This document shows, piece after piece, positions 40,001-50,538 of a stretch of DNA of 64,000 nucleotides. This DNA comes from JAJFUI01 sp963754135 (lineage in GTDB: Bacteria > Planctomycetota > Planctomycetia > Pirellulales > Thermoguttaceae). The stretch is from contig CAVWEY010000001.1 in the NCBI GenBank assembly GCA_963754135.1, positions 372,001-436,000 on the forward strand, read 5' to 3'. Position 1 is the first letter of the stretch, and each line of letters starts with the position of its first letter. The position numbers and the translations under genes are program-made. The notes beneath the pieces are model-generated. The model saw only the letters and a list, made by a program, of their open reading frames with translations, ran no database searches and had not been told where the DNA came from.

Positions 40001-41566
40001 CGGGCGTCGCTCCTGGCCCAAGGATACGACTTGCTCGGCGACAAAAAGCAAGCCGAGGCCAACTACCGGGAAGCCGCCCGCCTGGAGCCGGACGACGCGG
40101 CGGCCCAATTGCGGCTGGCAAGGTACCTGCTGCGGACCGGCTCCGCCCAGCAGCGCCAGGAGCCGGAGCAATTGCTCCGCGACGTGCTCCAGCGCTGGCC
40201 CGATTCCAGTCTTGCGCGACGGATGCTGGCCGAGTTGCTCTTCGAACGGGGCGGACAACAGCAATGGCAAGAAGCGCAGCGGTTGATTGAAGGGGCGGGC
40301 AAGGACGCCGCCATGCCCGAGATCAACCGGCGGATGGAGGCGATGCTGTTGATGCGGCGGGGCGGAAAAGAGAACCTCGACAAGGCTCAACACATCCTCG
40401 AAGAACTGGTGCTGGACCCGAAGAGAGCCGCCCCGTCCGACCGCCTCTGGCTGGCCCGGCTCTACGAGACCGGCGGAAAGCTGGATCTCGCCCGCCAACA
40501 GTACTTGAAGCTGGCCGGCGTCGAAAAGCCTAGCGCCGCGCACCTGGCTTCCTACGTCGAACTGCTGCTCCGGCACGACCGGTTCGACGAGGCCGATCCG
40601 TGGCTGAAGAAGCTGGAGGGCATTTCACCCCACGACCTGGGCGCCGCGGCGTTACGGGCCCGCTGGCTCCGCGGCAAGGGTCAGCCCGAGAAAATCGAAC
40701 CCCTTGTGGAACTTGTGGCCAAAGGACTCGCGAAAGAGTTGGAGAAGCTGGAGCCGGCGAAGCGCAAGGTGCAGGAGGCCGAGTTGGCCTTCGCCGTGGG
40801 CAATCTCTATTCCGCCGTCGAGCAGTATCCGGCGGCCGAACGCTGGTATCGCCGGTTGCTCGCGCTCCAGCCCGGACGGTTCGAGTCGCTGGCGGTCGTG
40901 CTGGCGCAGCAAGGCCGGGCGGGGAAGGCCATCGAGCTTTGCCGCAACGCGGCACAGTCCGACCACACCGCCCGGCCCGCGGTCACCTTGGCGTTGGCAC
41001 TGCTGGCGGGCAAGCCGTCGGCGGAAGATTTCCGACTCGCCGAGCCGGTCTTGACGGAAGCCGCCGCCGACCACAAGGACGACGTGGAACTGCTCAGCGC
41101 CGTGGCCAGCGTGCGGGTCGTCCAGCAGCGGCTCGACGAGGCGGTCGGCATGTTCCGGCAGGTCTTGGCGCTGAAACCCGCGGACGTCGGCACGCTGAAC
41201 AACCTGGCCACCCTTCTCGCGGAGCAGCCCGACAAGAGGCAGGAAGCGCTCGAATACGTCGACCGCGCCATTCAGATTGCCGGGCCACAGCCGGGCCTGC
41301 TGGACACCAAAGGGATGATCCTGGTGTTTCAGAAGAAGCCGGACGAGGCCGTGCCGCTGTTGGAGGAGGCGGCTGCCGGGCCTCAATCCGACCCCCGCTA
41401 CCATTTCCACCTCGCGGTGGCCTACGACCGGGCGGGGGAGGCGGGCAAGGCCCGTGCCGCCCTCCTCGCCGCCCGCAAGGGCAATCTCACCCAATCTGTG
41501 CTCACGCCGTCGGACCGGGAGATGTTGGCGGCGCTGGAAAAGAAACTGGAGAAAAAAGCCAACTGA
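37057..41566 (+). CDS. Giant TPR protein of the EPS locus, one frameshift
   Basis: About 1500 residues: a short N-terminal cytoplasmic part, one membrane anchor (LLVETLIVAAIIGPAAYFWY) and then tetratricopeptide repeats to the end, e.g. RRAIEISPSDETAYVGLGELYLRQGKSKDA cut into shorter units. The body is expected outside the membrane. It corresponds in position and type to the PrsT-like TPR proteins of exosortase loci, which are thought to hold polysaccharide assembly complexes, though those are lipoproteins and this one has a helix anchor. ATG 37057 follows GAGGGAGAG. Near 39147 an extra G (GAAGAGGCTGCG) breaks the frame; without it the text reads TEELRPALRRELVQLAL. Three near-identical TDLAAAK units occur at about residue 268-290. 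Confidence 0.8.
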
Positions 41567-41567
41567 C

Positions 41568-42230
41568 GTGAAACGGCAACTGTTCTTCTTGGCAGTCGTT
41601 CTGGCCGCCGCGGTGACGGTCCTGTCCGGCGTTCTCCAAGGGCGCCTGCGCAACCGCTGGGGACCCTCGGCCGGCACGTTGGCCGCCGCCAAGAAGCTGA
41701 AGCAGATGCCCAGTCAGTTCGGAGACTGGCGTCTCCAATCCTCCGGCAAGTTGGATGAGACGGCGCTGAGCCAACTGGCGCCTGCCGGCTATCTCGTCTC
41801 CAATTACGAGAACCAGGTTACCGGCGAATTGGTGAGCGTGACCCTGCTGCTCGGTCCCCCAGGGCCAATCTCGGTCCACACCCCGGAGGTCTGCTTCTCC
41901 AGCAGAAACTACCAAAGCCAGGGCGAGCGGCAACTGGTGGCGATCCGCCGGGCCGACGGATCCGACGACGAGCTTTGGACCCTGGACTACAAGGCCGGCA
42001 ACATCCGCGGGGACCTGCTCCGCATGTATTACGGCTGGAGCGCCGGCAGCCGCTGGTCGGCCACGAAGGACCCCCGCTTCTTCTTCGCCGGTCAACCCTA
42101 TCTGTATAAGATCCAGCTTTCCTGTGGCCTGCCGGCGGCGGCCGGCGGGCAATCCTCCGATCCGTGCCGGAAATTTCTCGAGGATTTTCTGCCGGTGGCG
42201 AGGAAGTGCATGATCGAGCCGTCAAGGTAG
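41568..42230 (+). CDS. EpsI / exosortase-associated protein (DUF3485)
   Basis: A 220-residue protein with an N-terminal helix (LFFLAVVLAAAVTVLSGVL) and an outside domain containing PSQFGDWRL, SVHTPEVCFSSRNY and GDLLRMYYGWSAGSRW, all typical of the EpsI domain found beside exosortases. The His-x-x-Glu-x-Cys pattern (HTPEVC) is conserved in the family. GTG at 41568 begins one base after the TPR stop, so translation is probably coupled. Role not biochemically defined; found only with EpsH/exosortase and polysaccharide genes, here a few genes from the exosortase. Confidence 0.88.
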   Translation: MKRQLFFLAVVLAAAVTVLSGVLQGRLRNRWGPSAGTLAAAKKLKQMPSQFGDWRLQSSGKLDETALSQLAPAGYLVSNYENQVTGELVSVTLLLGPPGPISVHTPEVCFSSRNYQSQGERQLVAIRRADGSDDELWTLDYKAGNIRGDLLRMYYGWSAGSRWSATKDPRFFFAGQPYLYKIQLSCGLPAAAGGQSSDPCRKFLEDFLPVARKCMIEPSR

Positions 42231-42282
42231 AAATAGCGGTTTTCACACAGCACTCCGAAGCCGTTCTGGGAGGAGCCTACTC

Positions 42283-43200
42283 ATGTCCATCGCGAATCGC
42301 AGCACGATAGCCAGAAAGCCGCATCGCACGCTGGCCACACCGGCGAGGCGGATCCCGGCGGCCGACCTGATGCGGCCATCGGCGTACTTCCGCTGGAAGG
42401 CCGTTCTCGACCGCGCCTTCGGGGCATTGCTGCTGCTGCCGGGGCTGCCGATCATCGGGTTTCTGGTCTTGCTGGTCCGCCTGACCTCGCGCGGCCCCGG
42501 CATCTACCGCCAGGTCCGCCTCGGCCAACACGGCCGGCGGTTCGTCATTTACAAGATCCGCACCATGAGACATAAGGCCGAGGCCGGCTGCGGCGCGGTG
42601 TGGACCCAAACGGGCGATCCGCGGATCACGCCGGTGGGCCGGGTCATTCGCCGGTTCCATCTGGACGAATTCCCCCAACTCCTCAACGTGCTGAAGGGGG
42701 AAATGTCGCTGATCGGACCGCGGCCCGAGCGCCCTGAGTTCGTCCACGTCTTGGCCGAAGCGATTCCCGGCTATCTGGACCGGCTGGCCGTCCCGCCCGG
42801 CGTGACCGGTCTGGCGCAACTCAATCTCCGCCCCGACAGCGATCTGGTGAGCGTCCGCCGCAAACTGGTCCTCGATTGCGAGTACATCCGTCGGGCGGGG
42901 CCGTGGCTCGACGCCCGCCTCTTCTTATGTACGCTGCTACGGATTCTCAGAGTGCCCGAACGCTGGCTGTTGCTTGCGTTCCGGCTCCGCCGCAGCGTGA
43001 CGCTGCCGGCAACGGCGCAGGGCGCGCCATCCCACGGCAACGGTGACGGCTCCGACCGTACCCTGGCCACGCCGGTGAGCATCCTCGTTCAGTCCGTCAC
43101 CGATTCGGCCAAAGGCAACGGCGACGGCGATGGCTCCGGCCACCGCCCGCACCACGGCACGCATCACCGGGACGGCGACGGCCGCGTCAAGCCCCGGTGA
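42283..43200 (+). CDS. Undecaprenyl-phosphate sugar phosphotransferase
   Basis: Initiates polysaccharide synthesis by moving a sugar-1-phosphate onto undecaprenyl phosphate. Seen: FRWKAVLDRAFGALLLLPGL (membrane hairpin), FVIYKIRTMRHKAE, RRFHLDEFPQLLNVLKGEMS and LIGPRPERPEF, then PPGVTGLAQL: the bacterial sugar-transferase family core. It lacks the extra N-terminal helices of WbaP-type enzymes and is about 305 residues long. The last 60 residues are a low-complexity tail with repeated GNGDG and His-rich units, unlike the family. Start ATG at 42283. It lies in the EPS operon between EpsI and the ligase. Confidence 0.9.
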   Translation: MSIANRSTIARKPHRTLATPARRIPAADLMRPSAYFRWKAVLDRAFGALLLLPGLPIIGFLVLLVRLTSRGPGIYRQVRLGQHGRRFVIYKIRTMRHKAEAGCGAVWTQTGDPRITPVGRVIRRFHLDEFPQLLNVLKGEMSLIGPRPERPEFVHVLAEAIPGYLDRLAVPPGVTGLAQLNLRPDSDLVSVRRKLVLDCEYIRRAGPWLDARLFLCTLLRILRVPERWLLLAFRLRRSVTLPATAQGAPSHGNGDGSDRTLATPVSILVQSVTDSAKGNGDGDGSGHRPHHGTHHRDGDGRVKPR

Positions 43201-43237
43201 CGGCCGGCCCGGGCGTGCTCAACGTCTTCACTGTCGT

Positions 43238-44665
43238 ATGGCCTACTTCCTCTTCCTGCTCGTCACGGCCGCGCTCTTTGTCCGCCCGGCGGAGATCTTC
43301 CCCGCCGTCTATGCGTGGCCCATTTACGAGTACCTGATCCTCGCCTGTCTGGCCGCGTCGCTGCCCGGTGTCCTCAGCCAGCTTTCCACGAAGTCGCTCG
43401 CCGAGAACCCCATCACCGCCTGTGTGATCGGCCTGTGGGCGGCGGTGGTGCTCTCGCACCTTTCGCACCTCTTCATCTGGGGCGCGAGGATGTCGGGCTT
43501 CATGTTTTTCAAACTTGTGGTCTACTACCTGCTGCTGGTGGCCAACATCAACTCGGAGGAGCGGCTCAGGAGCTTCCTCCGCTGGCTCCTGCTGCTGATT
43601 GCCTTGGCGGCGGCGATTGCCCTCCTGAGCGCCTATCACGTCATCGAACTCCCCGGCGGCGATTTCTATGCGCAGCGGCAACTCGACGCGGCCACGGGCC
43701 AGATGAGTGTCATTCCACGCCTCCGGAGCACCGGTATTTTCAACGATCCGAACGACTTTGCCATGATCCTGGTGGCGGGCGTGGCCATTGCCCTGTACTT
43801 CGTCGCCGATCCGGCCGGCGGCATCCTGCGGCCCCTGGGGCTGGCCTTGGCGGGGCTGTTCGGGTATGCGATCTACGGCACGCAATCCCGTGGCGGGCTG
43901 TTGGCCCTGCTGGCCGCTCTCTTGACCCTCTGCCACGCCCGCTGGGGCTGGCGGCGCGCAGCCCTGATCGCCGCGGTCGCCCTCCCCCTGCTCTTGGTGG
44001 CCTTTAAGGGCCGCATGACGAGCCTCGATCAAGCCATGGATACCGATACCGGTCAGTCTCGCGTCCAGCTCTGGTCGATGGGGCTCGCGTTGTTCAGGCA
44101 GCAGCCGCTCTTCGGCATTGGCTGTCAGAACTATGCCGACGAGGCCGGCCAGGTGGCCCACAATTCCTTCCTCCACGCCTTCACCGAGCTGGGCTTCTTC
44201 GGCGGCGCGCTCTTCCTGGGGGCCTTTGCGGCGGCGCTCATTATGCTCTACCGCCTGCGGAACTGGGGACTGTCCCAATTTTCGTCCGACGAAAATGGGA
44301 CTGTCCCCCTGTCCCTGTCCCAATTTCCGTCCGAGCGAAACTGGGACGGTCCCCCTCCGGATGCCGAAGATGGTTTTTCGCCGATCCACGGCGGACTGAA
44401 ACGCCTGCTCCCCTGCGTCACGGCCGTGCTCGTGGGCTTCGCCGCTTCCATGTTGTCGCTCTCGCGGAATTACATGGTGCCCACCTACCTGGTGCTGGGC
44501 CTGGCGACCGCCTATGTGCGAATTGCCGCCGGGCAAACGCAGCCGCTGCCGCTGAAGTTCGATTCCTGGTTTCTCAAGCGGCTCGCCTTCGGCAGCGTGT
44601 TCTTTTTGGCCGTAGTTTACGTCTTTGTCCGCCTCACGGTCCGCTGGTCGTCATCCGCTCCCTAA
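43238..44665 (+). CDS. O-antigen ligase / polymerase-like protein with in-frame repeat insertion
   Basis: A 475-residue membrane protein with about ten helices. The Wzy/WaaL-type region is GTQSRGGLLALLAALL and, further on, PLFGIGCQNYADEAGQVAHNSFLHAFTELGFFGG, with the conserved His in HNSFLH. It would polymerise repeat units or ligate chains. Residues about 340-373 are encoded by a dispersed palindromic repeat lying after the helix ending MLYRLRN and are rich in Ser, Asn, Gln; the reading frame survives. ATG at 43238 is chosen because it begins the first helix; the open frame upstream is non-coding in character. Confidence 0.85.
   Translation: MAYFLFLLVTAALFVRPAEIFPAVYAWPIYEYLILACLAASLPGVLSQLSTKSLAENPITACVIGLWAAVVLSHLSHLFIWGARMSGFMFFKLVVYYLLLVANINSEERLRSFLRWLLLLIALAAAIALLSAYHVIELPGGDFYAQRQLDAATGQMSVIPRLRSTGIFNDPNDFAMILVAGVAIALYFVADPAGGILRPLGLALAGLFGYAIYGTQSRGGLLALLAALLTLCHARWGWRRAALIAAVALPLLLVAFKGRMTSLDQAMDTDTGQSRVQLWSMGLALFRQQPLFGIGCQNYADEAGQVAHNSFLHAFTELGFFGGALFLGAFAAALIMLYRLRNWGLSQFSSDENGTVPLSLSQFPSERNWDGPPPDAEDGFSPIHGGLKRLLPCVTAVLVGFAASMLSLSRNYMVPTYLVLGLATAYVRIAAGQTQPLPLKFDSWFLKRLAFGSVFFLAVVYVFVRLTVRWSSSAP
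44257..44356. repeat. Double palindromic repeat inside the ligase gene
   Basis: GGGGACTGTCCCAATTTTCG and its inverse CGAAAATGGGACTGTCCCC, followed by a second, related pair (GTCCCAATTTCCGTCC ... GCGAAACTGGGACGGTCCCC). Length fits an in-frame insertion in a cytoplasmic or periplasmic loop. Confidence 0.85.
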
Positions 44666-44686
44666 GAGGCCCGATCGTCTCTTGAA

Positions 44687-46345
44687 ATGTTCGGACTAGG
44701 CAAAAACAACTCGCCGCCTGGAATCCGCCGCAACGCCGCCTGGAACTGCGCCGGCACGCTCAGCGATGCGCTGATCGGCTTCTTCATGATGCCTTTCGTG
44801 GTGCATACGCTGGGCGACACCACCTACGGCCTCTGGGCCTTGATCGCTTCGCTGACCGGCTGCTTCGGTTTTCTCGACCTGGGCGTCCGCGGGGCGTTGG
44901 GGCGTCAACTGGCCTTTCACCTGGCCCGCCGCGATACGCATAAAATCAACGCCACGCTCAATACGGCCATCGCCCTCCTGAGCGCGGCGTTTGCGCTGAC
45001 GCTGCTGGGCGTGGTCGCCTTGCAGTTCCTGTTCTTCCGGCTCTTCGACGTACCGCCCGGCCAGGAGTGGACGGTCCGCGTCACGCTGTTGCTGGCGGGG
45101 CTCAATCTGGCCCTCTCCTTTCCCCTGAGCGCCTTCGACGCCACGCTCTGGGCCGCCCAACGGTTCGACCGGCTCAATCAGATCGACATTTGCGTCTCGG
45201 TGCTGAAGGCCGTGTTGATATTCCTTTTCCTCAAGTCGCCCACCACGCTGATCTGCCTGCCGGTGATCAGTTTGGCGGGCTCGCTGCTGGCCGGCTCGCT
45301 GAAGATGGCCAACACCTGGGCCGCGCTCGGCGGCCTGCACGTCGGCGTGCGGTTCATCAGCCGCGAGGCCCTCGGCGACATCTTCGGCTTCGGCCTGTGG
45401 AACTTCATCCGCTCGTTGGCCGTGCAAATCATCACACGGATTCCCGCCGTCGTGATTGGTGCGTTCGTGGGCCCGGCCGCCGTCACCCCCTATGCGATTG
45501 CCGACAAGCTCCTGAACGTCGTCAACGTGCTATTCAGCGCCGCGACGGGCGTGCTGACGCCCAAGAGCACGGCTACTCGGCCTTGGACGATTCTTCGCGG
45601 CAGCGGGCGCTTTTCGTTCAGGGTGGCCGGCTGTGCTGGGCGATGGCCCTGTTCACCGCGCTGGGAATGTGTCTTTTCGGCCATCCGTTTATTGCGGCCT
45701 GGCTTGGCCCGAAATACCCTCAAGCGGCGGTTTACTTGGCGATTATCGCGCTGGGTTCCATCGTCCCGCTCTCCCAGTCAATTACATCGTGTGTGCTGCT
45801 TGGGATTGCCCGGCACCAGTTCCTGGCGGTGATCGCCATCGGGCAAACGGTGCTGGCCATCGGCCTTGCGCTCCTTGCGGCGAAGTACAGCGACGCCGTT
45901 GGCGTGTGTACGGCCCTGGCGATCGTCTCGACGCTGGCCGGATTGGCGATGGCCTGGCACGGCTGCCGGACGCTGCACGTGCCGCTCGTCGCTTATGCGC
46001 AGTCAGACCGTTGTGCCCGCCCTTGCAGTGTGCGTCGTTCCCGCGGCGGCTGGCGCAGCGATGCTTTTCTCGGGAACGTCGCTCTTTGCCTATGAGTTTG
46101 TCGTGCATATGGCGTGCTATTCGGCCCTGTTTGCCGCCTTTCTCTATTGGGCGTGCTTGCACCGTTGCGCGTTTTGCCACAATATACGACCGAGGAGTCG
46201 TGTTGACGCGCCGAACAGAAAGCGCCGGCCCCGTGGTTCGAACGACAATTCGTCACGCCCGCCGCGCCGGGCTAGTCTCTCGTCCGTGGTTTCTCTCGTC
46301 CGCGTTGTTTTGGCGCAAACGTCGGGTGCATCCACGGTATTTTAG
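44687..46345 (+). CDS. Polysaccharide flippase (Wzx/MATE-like), two frameshifts, end uncertain
   Basis: Moves lipid-linked repeat units across the membrane. The first frame has GTLSDALIGFFMMPFVVHTLG and GLWALIASLTGCFGFLDLGVR, typical of Wzx-type flippases, and helices throughout. One base is missing near 45560 (GACGCCCAAG), after which the frame continues AQEHGYSALDDSS...GHPFIAAWLG. Two bases are missing near 45998 (TATGCGCAGT, GCGC again), giving VVPALAVCVVPAAAGAAML. The third frame runs to 46345 but its last 50 residues are basic and odd. An alternative frame ends at 46210 with GVLAPLRVLPQYTTEESC, which looks more natural, so a third indel is possible. Next gene starts at 46351. Confidence 0.78.
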
Positions 46346-46350
46346 GGGCT

Positions 46351-47536
46351 GTGCGATACCTGATTGACGGGTGTTACGGTGATGGCAACGTGGGAGACGA
46401 AGCGCTCCTGGAGGCGGTCTGCTACCTCCTCACGCGGCACGATCCTGATGCAAGAATTACGGTCTTTTCATCGGATCCGGAGGATACGCAGCGAAGACAC
46501 TCGCTGCGGGCGGTAATGCAGACGAACCCTTTCGGGCGGGGAATCTACGGCGCTCTTGGAAAGCTCCTCCTCCTCCGCACCATATCCGCCATACGCGATT
46601 GCGATTATTTCATTCTTGGTGGTGGTGAGCTATTCCGGGACGACGTCGGCCTTCATGCCACCCTCGGGATGTTCTACCGGCTTATGACTGCCGCAATCCT
46701 GCGAAAACCGATTGTTGCGATAAGCGTTGGCGCACAGGAACCGACCACAACAATTGGCCGCGCGATTCTGCGTCGTGCGATGCGTTGCGACTCATCGCTT
46801 GATATTCCGTGACGTGGACAGCACCAGAGTCGCCTCGACGGTCCTCGGTGACGGCACGCGGATCGTGTCTTGCTGTGACGCGGTTCTTGCGCAGGTCAAC
46901 GATCTGCGGTGCGATGGCGCAGAGGCGGGGTGGGAAACGGGTGGGTCGGCCGTGAGAATTGGGGTAGCCCTGAAGTGCTTGCCGGAGGACCACCCATTTG
47001 CGAGAACGTACACGGATGCCGCAATTGTTGGCATTGTAACTGACACGTTGCTGCGGTTGGCATCCACAACTGATGGTCTCTTGATCCGGGTTCTTGCTTT
47101 CGGCGTGGCGGACAGGCCCCTCGCGCAAGCTCTCGCACGCAGCTTGGCGGACGCAGGGCTTTCGGCACAATCGGAGCTTGATTGCCATTCGAGCCGCCTG
47201 ATAAAAGTAATAAAGAATGCCAATCTGGTTCTTGCGATGCCTTTGCACGCCTCGGCGTTTGCGCTTGGGCTCGGTGTTCCGGCTGTTGGCATTGCGTACG
47301 ACCGCAAGGTGAGTAGACTGTTTGCCGGTCTTGACCTGGAAGGGTTCTCTATCGGTCCCGACAATTTGTCGGCGGAGGCATTGATGCTGGCCTGCGACTT
47401 GGCTATGAGTTCGTCAATCGCAATTGCGGCGGGCCTAAAGAGCCATCTTGCAGGCGAACGACTACGACTGGATCGGGTTATGGGGGGGTTGTTTGGCGTG
47501 CGGGCGGTTCGACGCGCCGGCCTTGCCGTTGGATAA
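46351..47536 (+). CDS. Polysaccharide pyruvyl transferase family protein, one frameshift
   Basis: Adds ketal pyruvate to sugars in surface polysaccharides. Opening MRYLIDGCYGDGNVGDEALL is the family's diagnostic start, followed by CDYFILGGGELFRDD. A frame change near 46785 (one extra or two missing bases in ATGCGTTGCGACTC) leads to THRLIFRDVDSTRVAS and later LVLAMPLHASAFALGLGVP, the conserved C-terminal half with its catalytic His (LHA). Joined length is about 395 residues. Third-position GC is lower than in the upstream genes, as in the next four genes, which may indicate a separately acquired block. GTG at 46351 or the first ATG near it; the reading MRYLID begins at GTG. Confidence 0.82.
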
Positions 47537-47540
47537 GCCA

Positions 47541-48437
47541 ATGAAAGAACGGTTTCCAACGAATCCGGGATTCTTGCGAACCCCGCTTCGGTATCAGTCG
47601 AACCCTGCCGAGCGTCACGTGTTCCGGCGCAGCCCATTTGCCGGGACGCGGAATAAGGCTTGTGGCGCCCAGAATCGGGAGGCCGGTCATTTGACACGTT
47701 TTCTAACCAGACTCCGAGGCGCCTTCCGGGCGCCCATGCGCATTCGCGTTCAGCGGGTAAATTGGTCGCGGCAGGCTTCGCTTGCGCTTCAGTTCACGAA
47801 TGACGAGATTAGGCTGGCCCCCCATTCCCTTTCCCAGACAATCGAACGTATTGCAGAGAGAACCGATAGACTTGGCCCCCAACAATTGTGGGAAGGATAT
47901 CCTCCGCAAAGTTTTGGCCCAACTCGAACTTGCGACGAAGTCCGTACATCAATGGTGATGGGAAATCTCTACTCGCAACTTGTGGCAATGAAAAGGCCAA
48001 AAACCGTTGTCGAATTTGGCACGGCTTTTGGAGTATCGGGAATGTATTGGCTGGCCGGGATTGAATCGAACAACTTTGGTCGGCTCCTAACCTTCGAGCC
48101 AAACGAGAGTTGGGCTCGCTTAGCCAGACGGAACCTGTCTGAAGTAGGTCGGCGCTTTATCCTTGAGGTTGGAACGTTTGAAGACAATATCGACAGGTAC
48201 GTGACACGGGGCGAACGTATCGACATCGCGCTCATCGACGCAATACATACAAGCGACTTTGTGCTTCCGCAACTTGAAGCCGTAATTGAGCGCACGGCGC
48301 CGGGCGCTCTTATTCTTCTTGACGACATTGATTTCTCTGAGGACATGTCAAGTTGCTGGCAACGAGTGTCTTCAGACAGACGGTTTGTCGCAGCCGCTTC
48401 TCTGAATGAACACGTTGGGATTCTCGAGCTTGGCTAA
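47541..48437 (+). CDS. Class I SAM-dependent methyltransferase
   Basis: A 298-residue protein with the SAM-binding motif TVVEFGTAFGVSGMYWLAG at about 153-171, LTFEPNESWARLARRNL (motif II acidic), and IDIALIDAIHTSDF and GALILLDDID as post-motifs, matching the Methyltransf_24 group often found in polysaccharide clusters. It probably methylates a sugar. ATG at 47541, four bases after the previous stop. The first 70 residues have no recognised fold. The end overlaps the next gene's possible ATG by 32 bases. Codon use is less GC-biased than in the core EPS genes. Confidence 0.82.
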   Translation: MKERFPTNPGFLRTPLRYQSNPAERHVFRRSPFAGTRNKACGAQNREAGHLTRFLTRLRGAFRAPMRIRVQRVNWSRQASLALQFTNDEIRLAPHSLSQTIERIAERTDRLGPQQLWEGYPPQSFGPTRTCDEVRTSMVMGNLYSQLVAMKRPKTVVEFGTAFGVSGMYWLAGIESNNFGRLLTFEPNESWARLARRNLSEVGRRFILEVGTFEDNIDRYVTRGERIDIALIDAIHTSDFVLPQLEAVIERTAPGALILLDDIDFSEDMSSCWQRVSSDRRFVAAASLNEHVGILELG

Positions 48438-49346
48438 CGACGTAAACGTGCCCCAACATTCACCGGTGAGCGTCATTATCCCCGCCTATAGGTGTGCCAG
48501 AACGATCCGGCGGGCCTTGGACAGCGTTCTGGTGCAGACCTGTTCTCCGAGCGAGATTATCGTGGTCGACGACGGCAGCCCCGACAATATCCGATCGGTG
48601 GTAGCGTCGTACGGTAACCGCATGACGCTACTTCAAAAGAGAACGGTGGCGCGGCCAGCACGCGCAACGCCGGCATCGAGGTGGCTTCAGGAGATTACAT
48701 CGCCTTTCTGGACGCCGATGACTATTGGGAGCCGAAAAAGCTGGAGCGTCAACTCGCCGTCTTCCAGCGGCATCCCGAGGTTGGGCTTGTCGCCGGGAAC
48801 TTTTTTGAGGAGATACCTGAGCAATCGCGCATCGCCCGATCCGAAGGCAACCCGCATTGGTACGATCGCGTACTGGTTACTAAGGGGGAAGCGGCCTTCC
48901 GGCTGGCAACTATGGTATGGACAGGAACGGTGATCATCCGACGTGAGACGCTCGGAAGCGAACGGTTTGCGTTAGAACTTGAAACGGCGGAGGACCGCGA
49001 CCTATGGGTCAGACTGACGCGCCGATGCCCGTGCTACCTGGTCTCAGAGCCGCTTGCAACGGCCGTCTTGGAGGAGGGCTCGCTTTCGCGGACAAATGCC
49101 GATCGCGATTATGGAAACATGCTGCGGGTAGTACACAGAAACGCTGACCTTCTAGGCAGGGCGGGCGTGCGCTCATGGGAGGCGAAGGTCTATGGCTCGT
49201 GGGCGGGCTGCCATCTGGGCGGTGGGAATCCGGCTGCGGCCATCAGCCCGGCGTTGAGGCGCCTGCGCCGACAACCGCTTTCGCCCCAAGCCTGGTGGAT
49301 TTTGGCGAAGAGCGCGGCGTTAGCGGCGCTTCGGCGACCCACCTGA
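48406..49346 (+). CDS. Family 2 glycosyltransferase, one frameshift
   Basis: GT-A type transferase of about 313 residues. Seen: VSVIIPAYRCARTIRRALDS and EIIVVDDGSPDN in the first frame, and SGDYIAFLDADDYWEPKKLE with the DxD in the second, plus ETAEDRDLWVRL. Frames join near 48637: an A or G is missing in CAAAAGAGAACGG, so that KENGGAAS...RNAGI can be read, a normal GT2 segment. Two possible starts: ATG 48406, overlapping the methyltransferase, or GTG 48448 with MPQHSPVSVII; the latter puts the conserved strand near residue 8 and is attractive. Adds one sugar of the repeat unit; donor unknown. Confidence 0.82.
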
Positions 49347-49349
49347 CGC

Positions 49350-50462
49350 ATGAGATTTCCAATCGCCGTTGGTTCGCCGTGCAGCGTTGCCCACGTCAGC
49401 CTCGGGCTGGAGATGGGCGGCATGGAGAAGCTGCTTGTCGAATTCGCCCGGCACGCCGACCGGGAGCGATTCAATCTCCATTTCATCTGTCTGGAGGGCC
49501 GTGGGACACTGGCCGACGAAATCGAGGCCCTGGGGTGGAAGGTCCACGTGCTGGGCAAGCGTCCCGGCTTGCGTCCGGCATTGGTATTTCGGCTCGCGAG
49601 ACTGTTTCGTCGCCTGCGGGCTGACGTTGTGCATACTCATAATACTGCGCCGTGTATCTACGGAGCCCCGTCGGCGAAGTTGGCTGGCGTACCCCTCGTA
49701 GTCAATACCCGGCACGGGCAAGGTCCGGCCCCGGGCACGCGAGAGTCCCGCATGTTGGCCCTCGCGGCTCGAATGGTGAAACTCGTGGTCTGCGTGTCAA
49801 ATGATAGCGCAAACCTGGCTGTTCAAACCGGCATACGCGTAGATCGCATTTGCACGATTTGGAATGGGATCGATCTCGCCGCATTTCCTTTTCACGGCCC
49901 GCGCCCGGATGGTCCGGCTGTTGTCGTTGCTCGCCTTAGCCCGGAGAAGGACATCCAGACATTGCTTCTCGCCGTCTCGTTGGTCGTCCGCCAGTTGTCC
50001 GCCTTCAAGTTGCGGGTCGTCGGCGACGGACCGTGCCGGGAATCACTTGAAACCCTGGCCGCCGAGCTGCGCCTCCGCGCGAATGTACAGTTCGTGGGCG
50101 AAACACGAGATGTGTCGGGCCACCTGCGGCAAGCGTCGATGTTCGTATTGCCGTCGCTGACCGAAGGCTTGTCGCTTACCTTGCTCGAAGCGATGGCGAC
50201 CGGGCTGCCGGTGGTCGCCACGCGGGTCGGAGGTAACGCCGAGGTGGTGGTGGAGGGTGAGACGGGGCTTCTCGTCGATCCTGCCGACCCGGGTTTGATG
50301 GCGAGCGCCATTTTGAAGCTCGCCACGGCCCCCACCCTGGCGACACAGGCGGGTGCAAAAGGCCGACAGCGCGTCGAGGACGCCTTCGACGTACGGAAAA
50401 TGGTAAGAGCCTACGAGGGGGCTTACCTTCGGCACCTCTCGCAACCGGCGGTCGCCGATTGA
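49350..50462 (+). CDS. Family 4 glycosyltransferase
   Basis: GT-B transferase of 370 residues, intact. N-terminal acceptor domain with VAHVSLGLEMGGMEKLLVEF and ADVVHTHNTAPCIYG; C-terminal donor domain with AVVVARLSPEKDIQTLL, VGDGPCRESLE and the nucleotide-sugar motif EGLSLTLLEAMATGLPVVAT. It begins three bases after the previous stop, indicating tight coupling in the operon. Likely adds a hexose to the growing repeat; the sugar cannot be named. Confidence 0.92.
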   Translation: MRFPIAVGSPCSVAHVSLGLEMGGMEKLLVEFARHADRERFNLHFICLEGRGTLADEIEALGWKVHVLGKRPGLRPALVFRLARLFRRLRADVVHTHNTAPCIYGAPSAKLAGVPLVVNTRHGQGPAPGTRESRMLALAARMVKLVVCVSNDSANLAVQTGIRVDRICTIWNGIDLAAFPFHGPRPDGPAVVVARLSPEKDIQTLLLAVSLVVRQLSAFKLRVVGDGPCRESLETLAAELRLRANVQFVGETRDVSGHLRQASMFVLPSLTEGLSLTLLEAMATGLPVVATRVGGNAEVVVEGETGLLVDPADPGLMASAILKLATAPTLATQAGAKGRQRVEDAFDVRKMVRAYEGAYLRHLSQPAVAD

Positions 50463-50538
50463 ACGGCAGGCCGGTTCGACCGGAAGGTCTGTGCGTCTGT
50501 CTAAACGTGTGAGCCCAGGAGGGTAATAGAACATTCCG

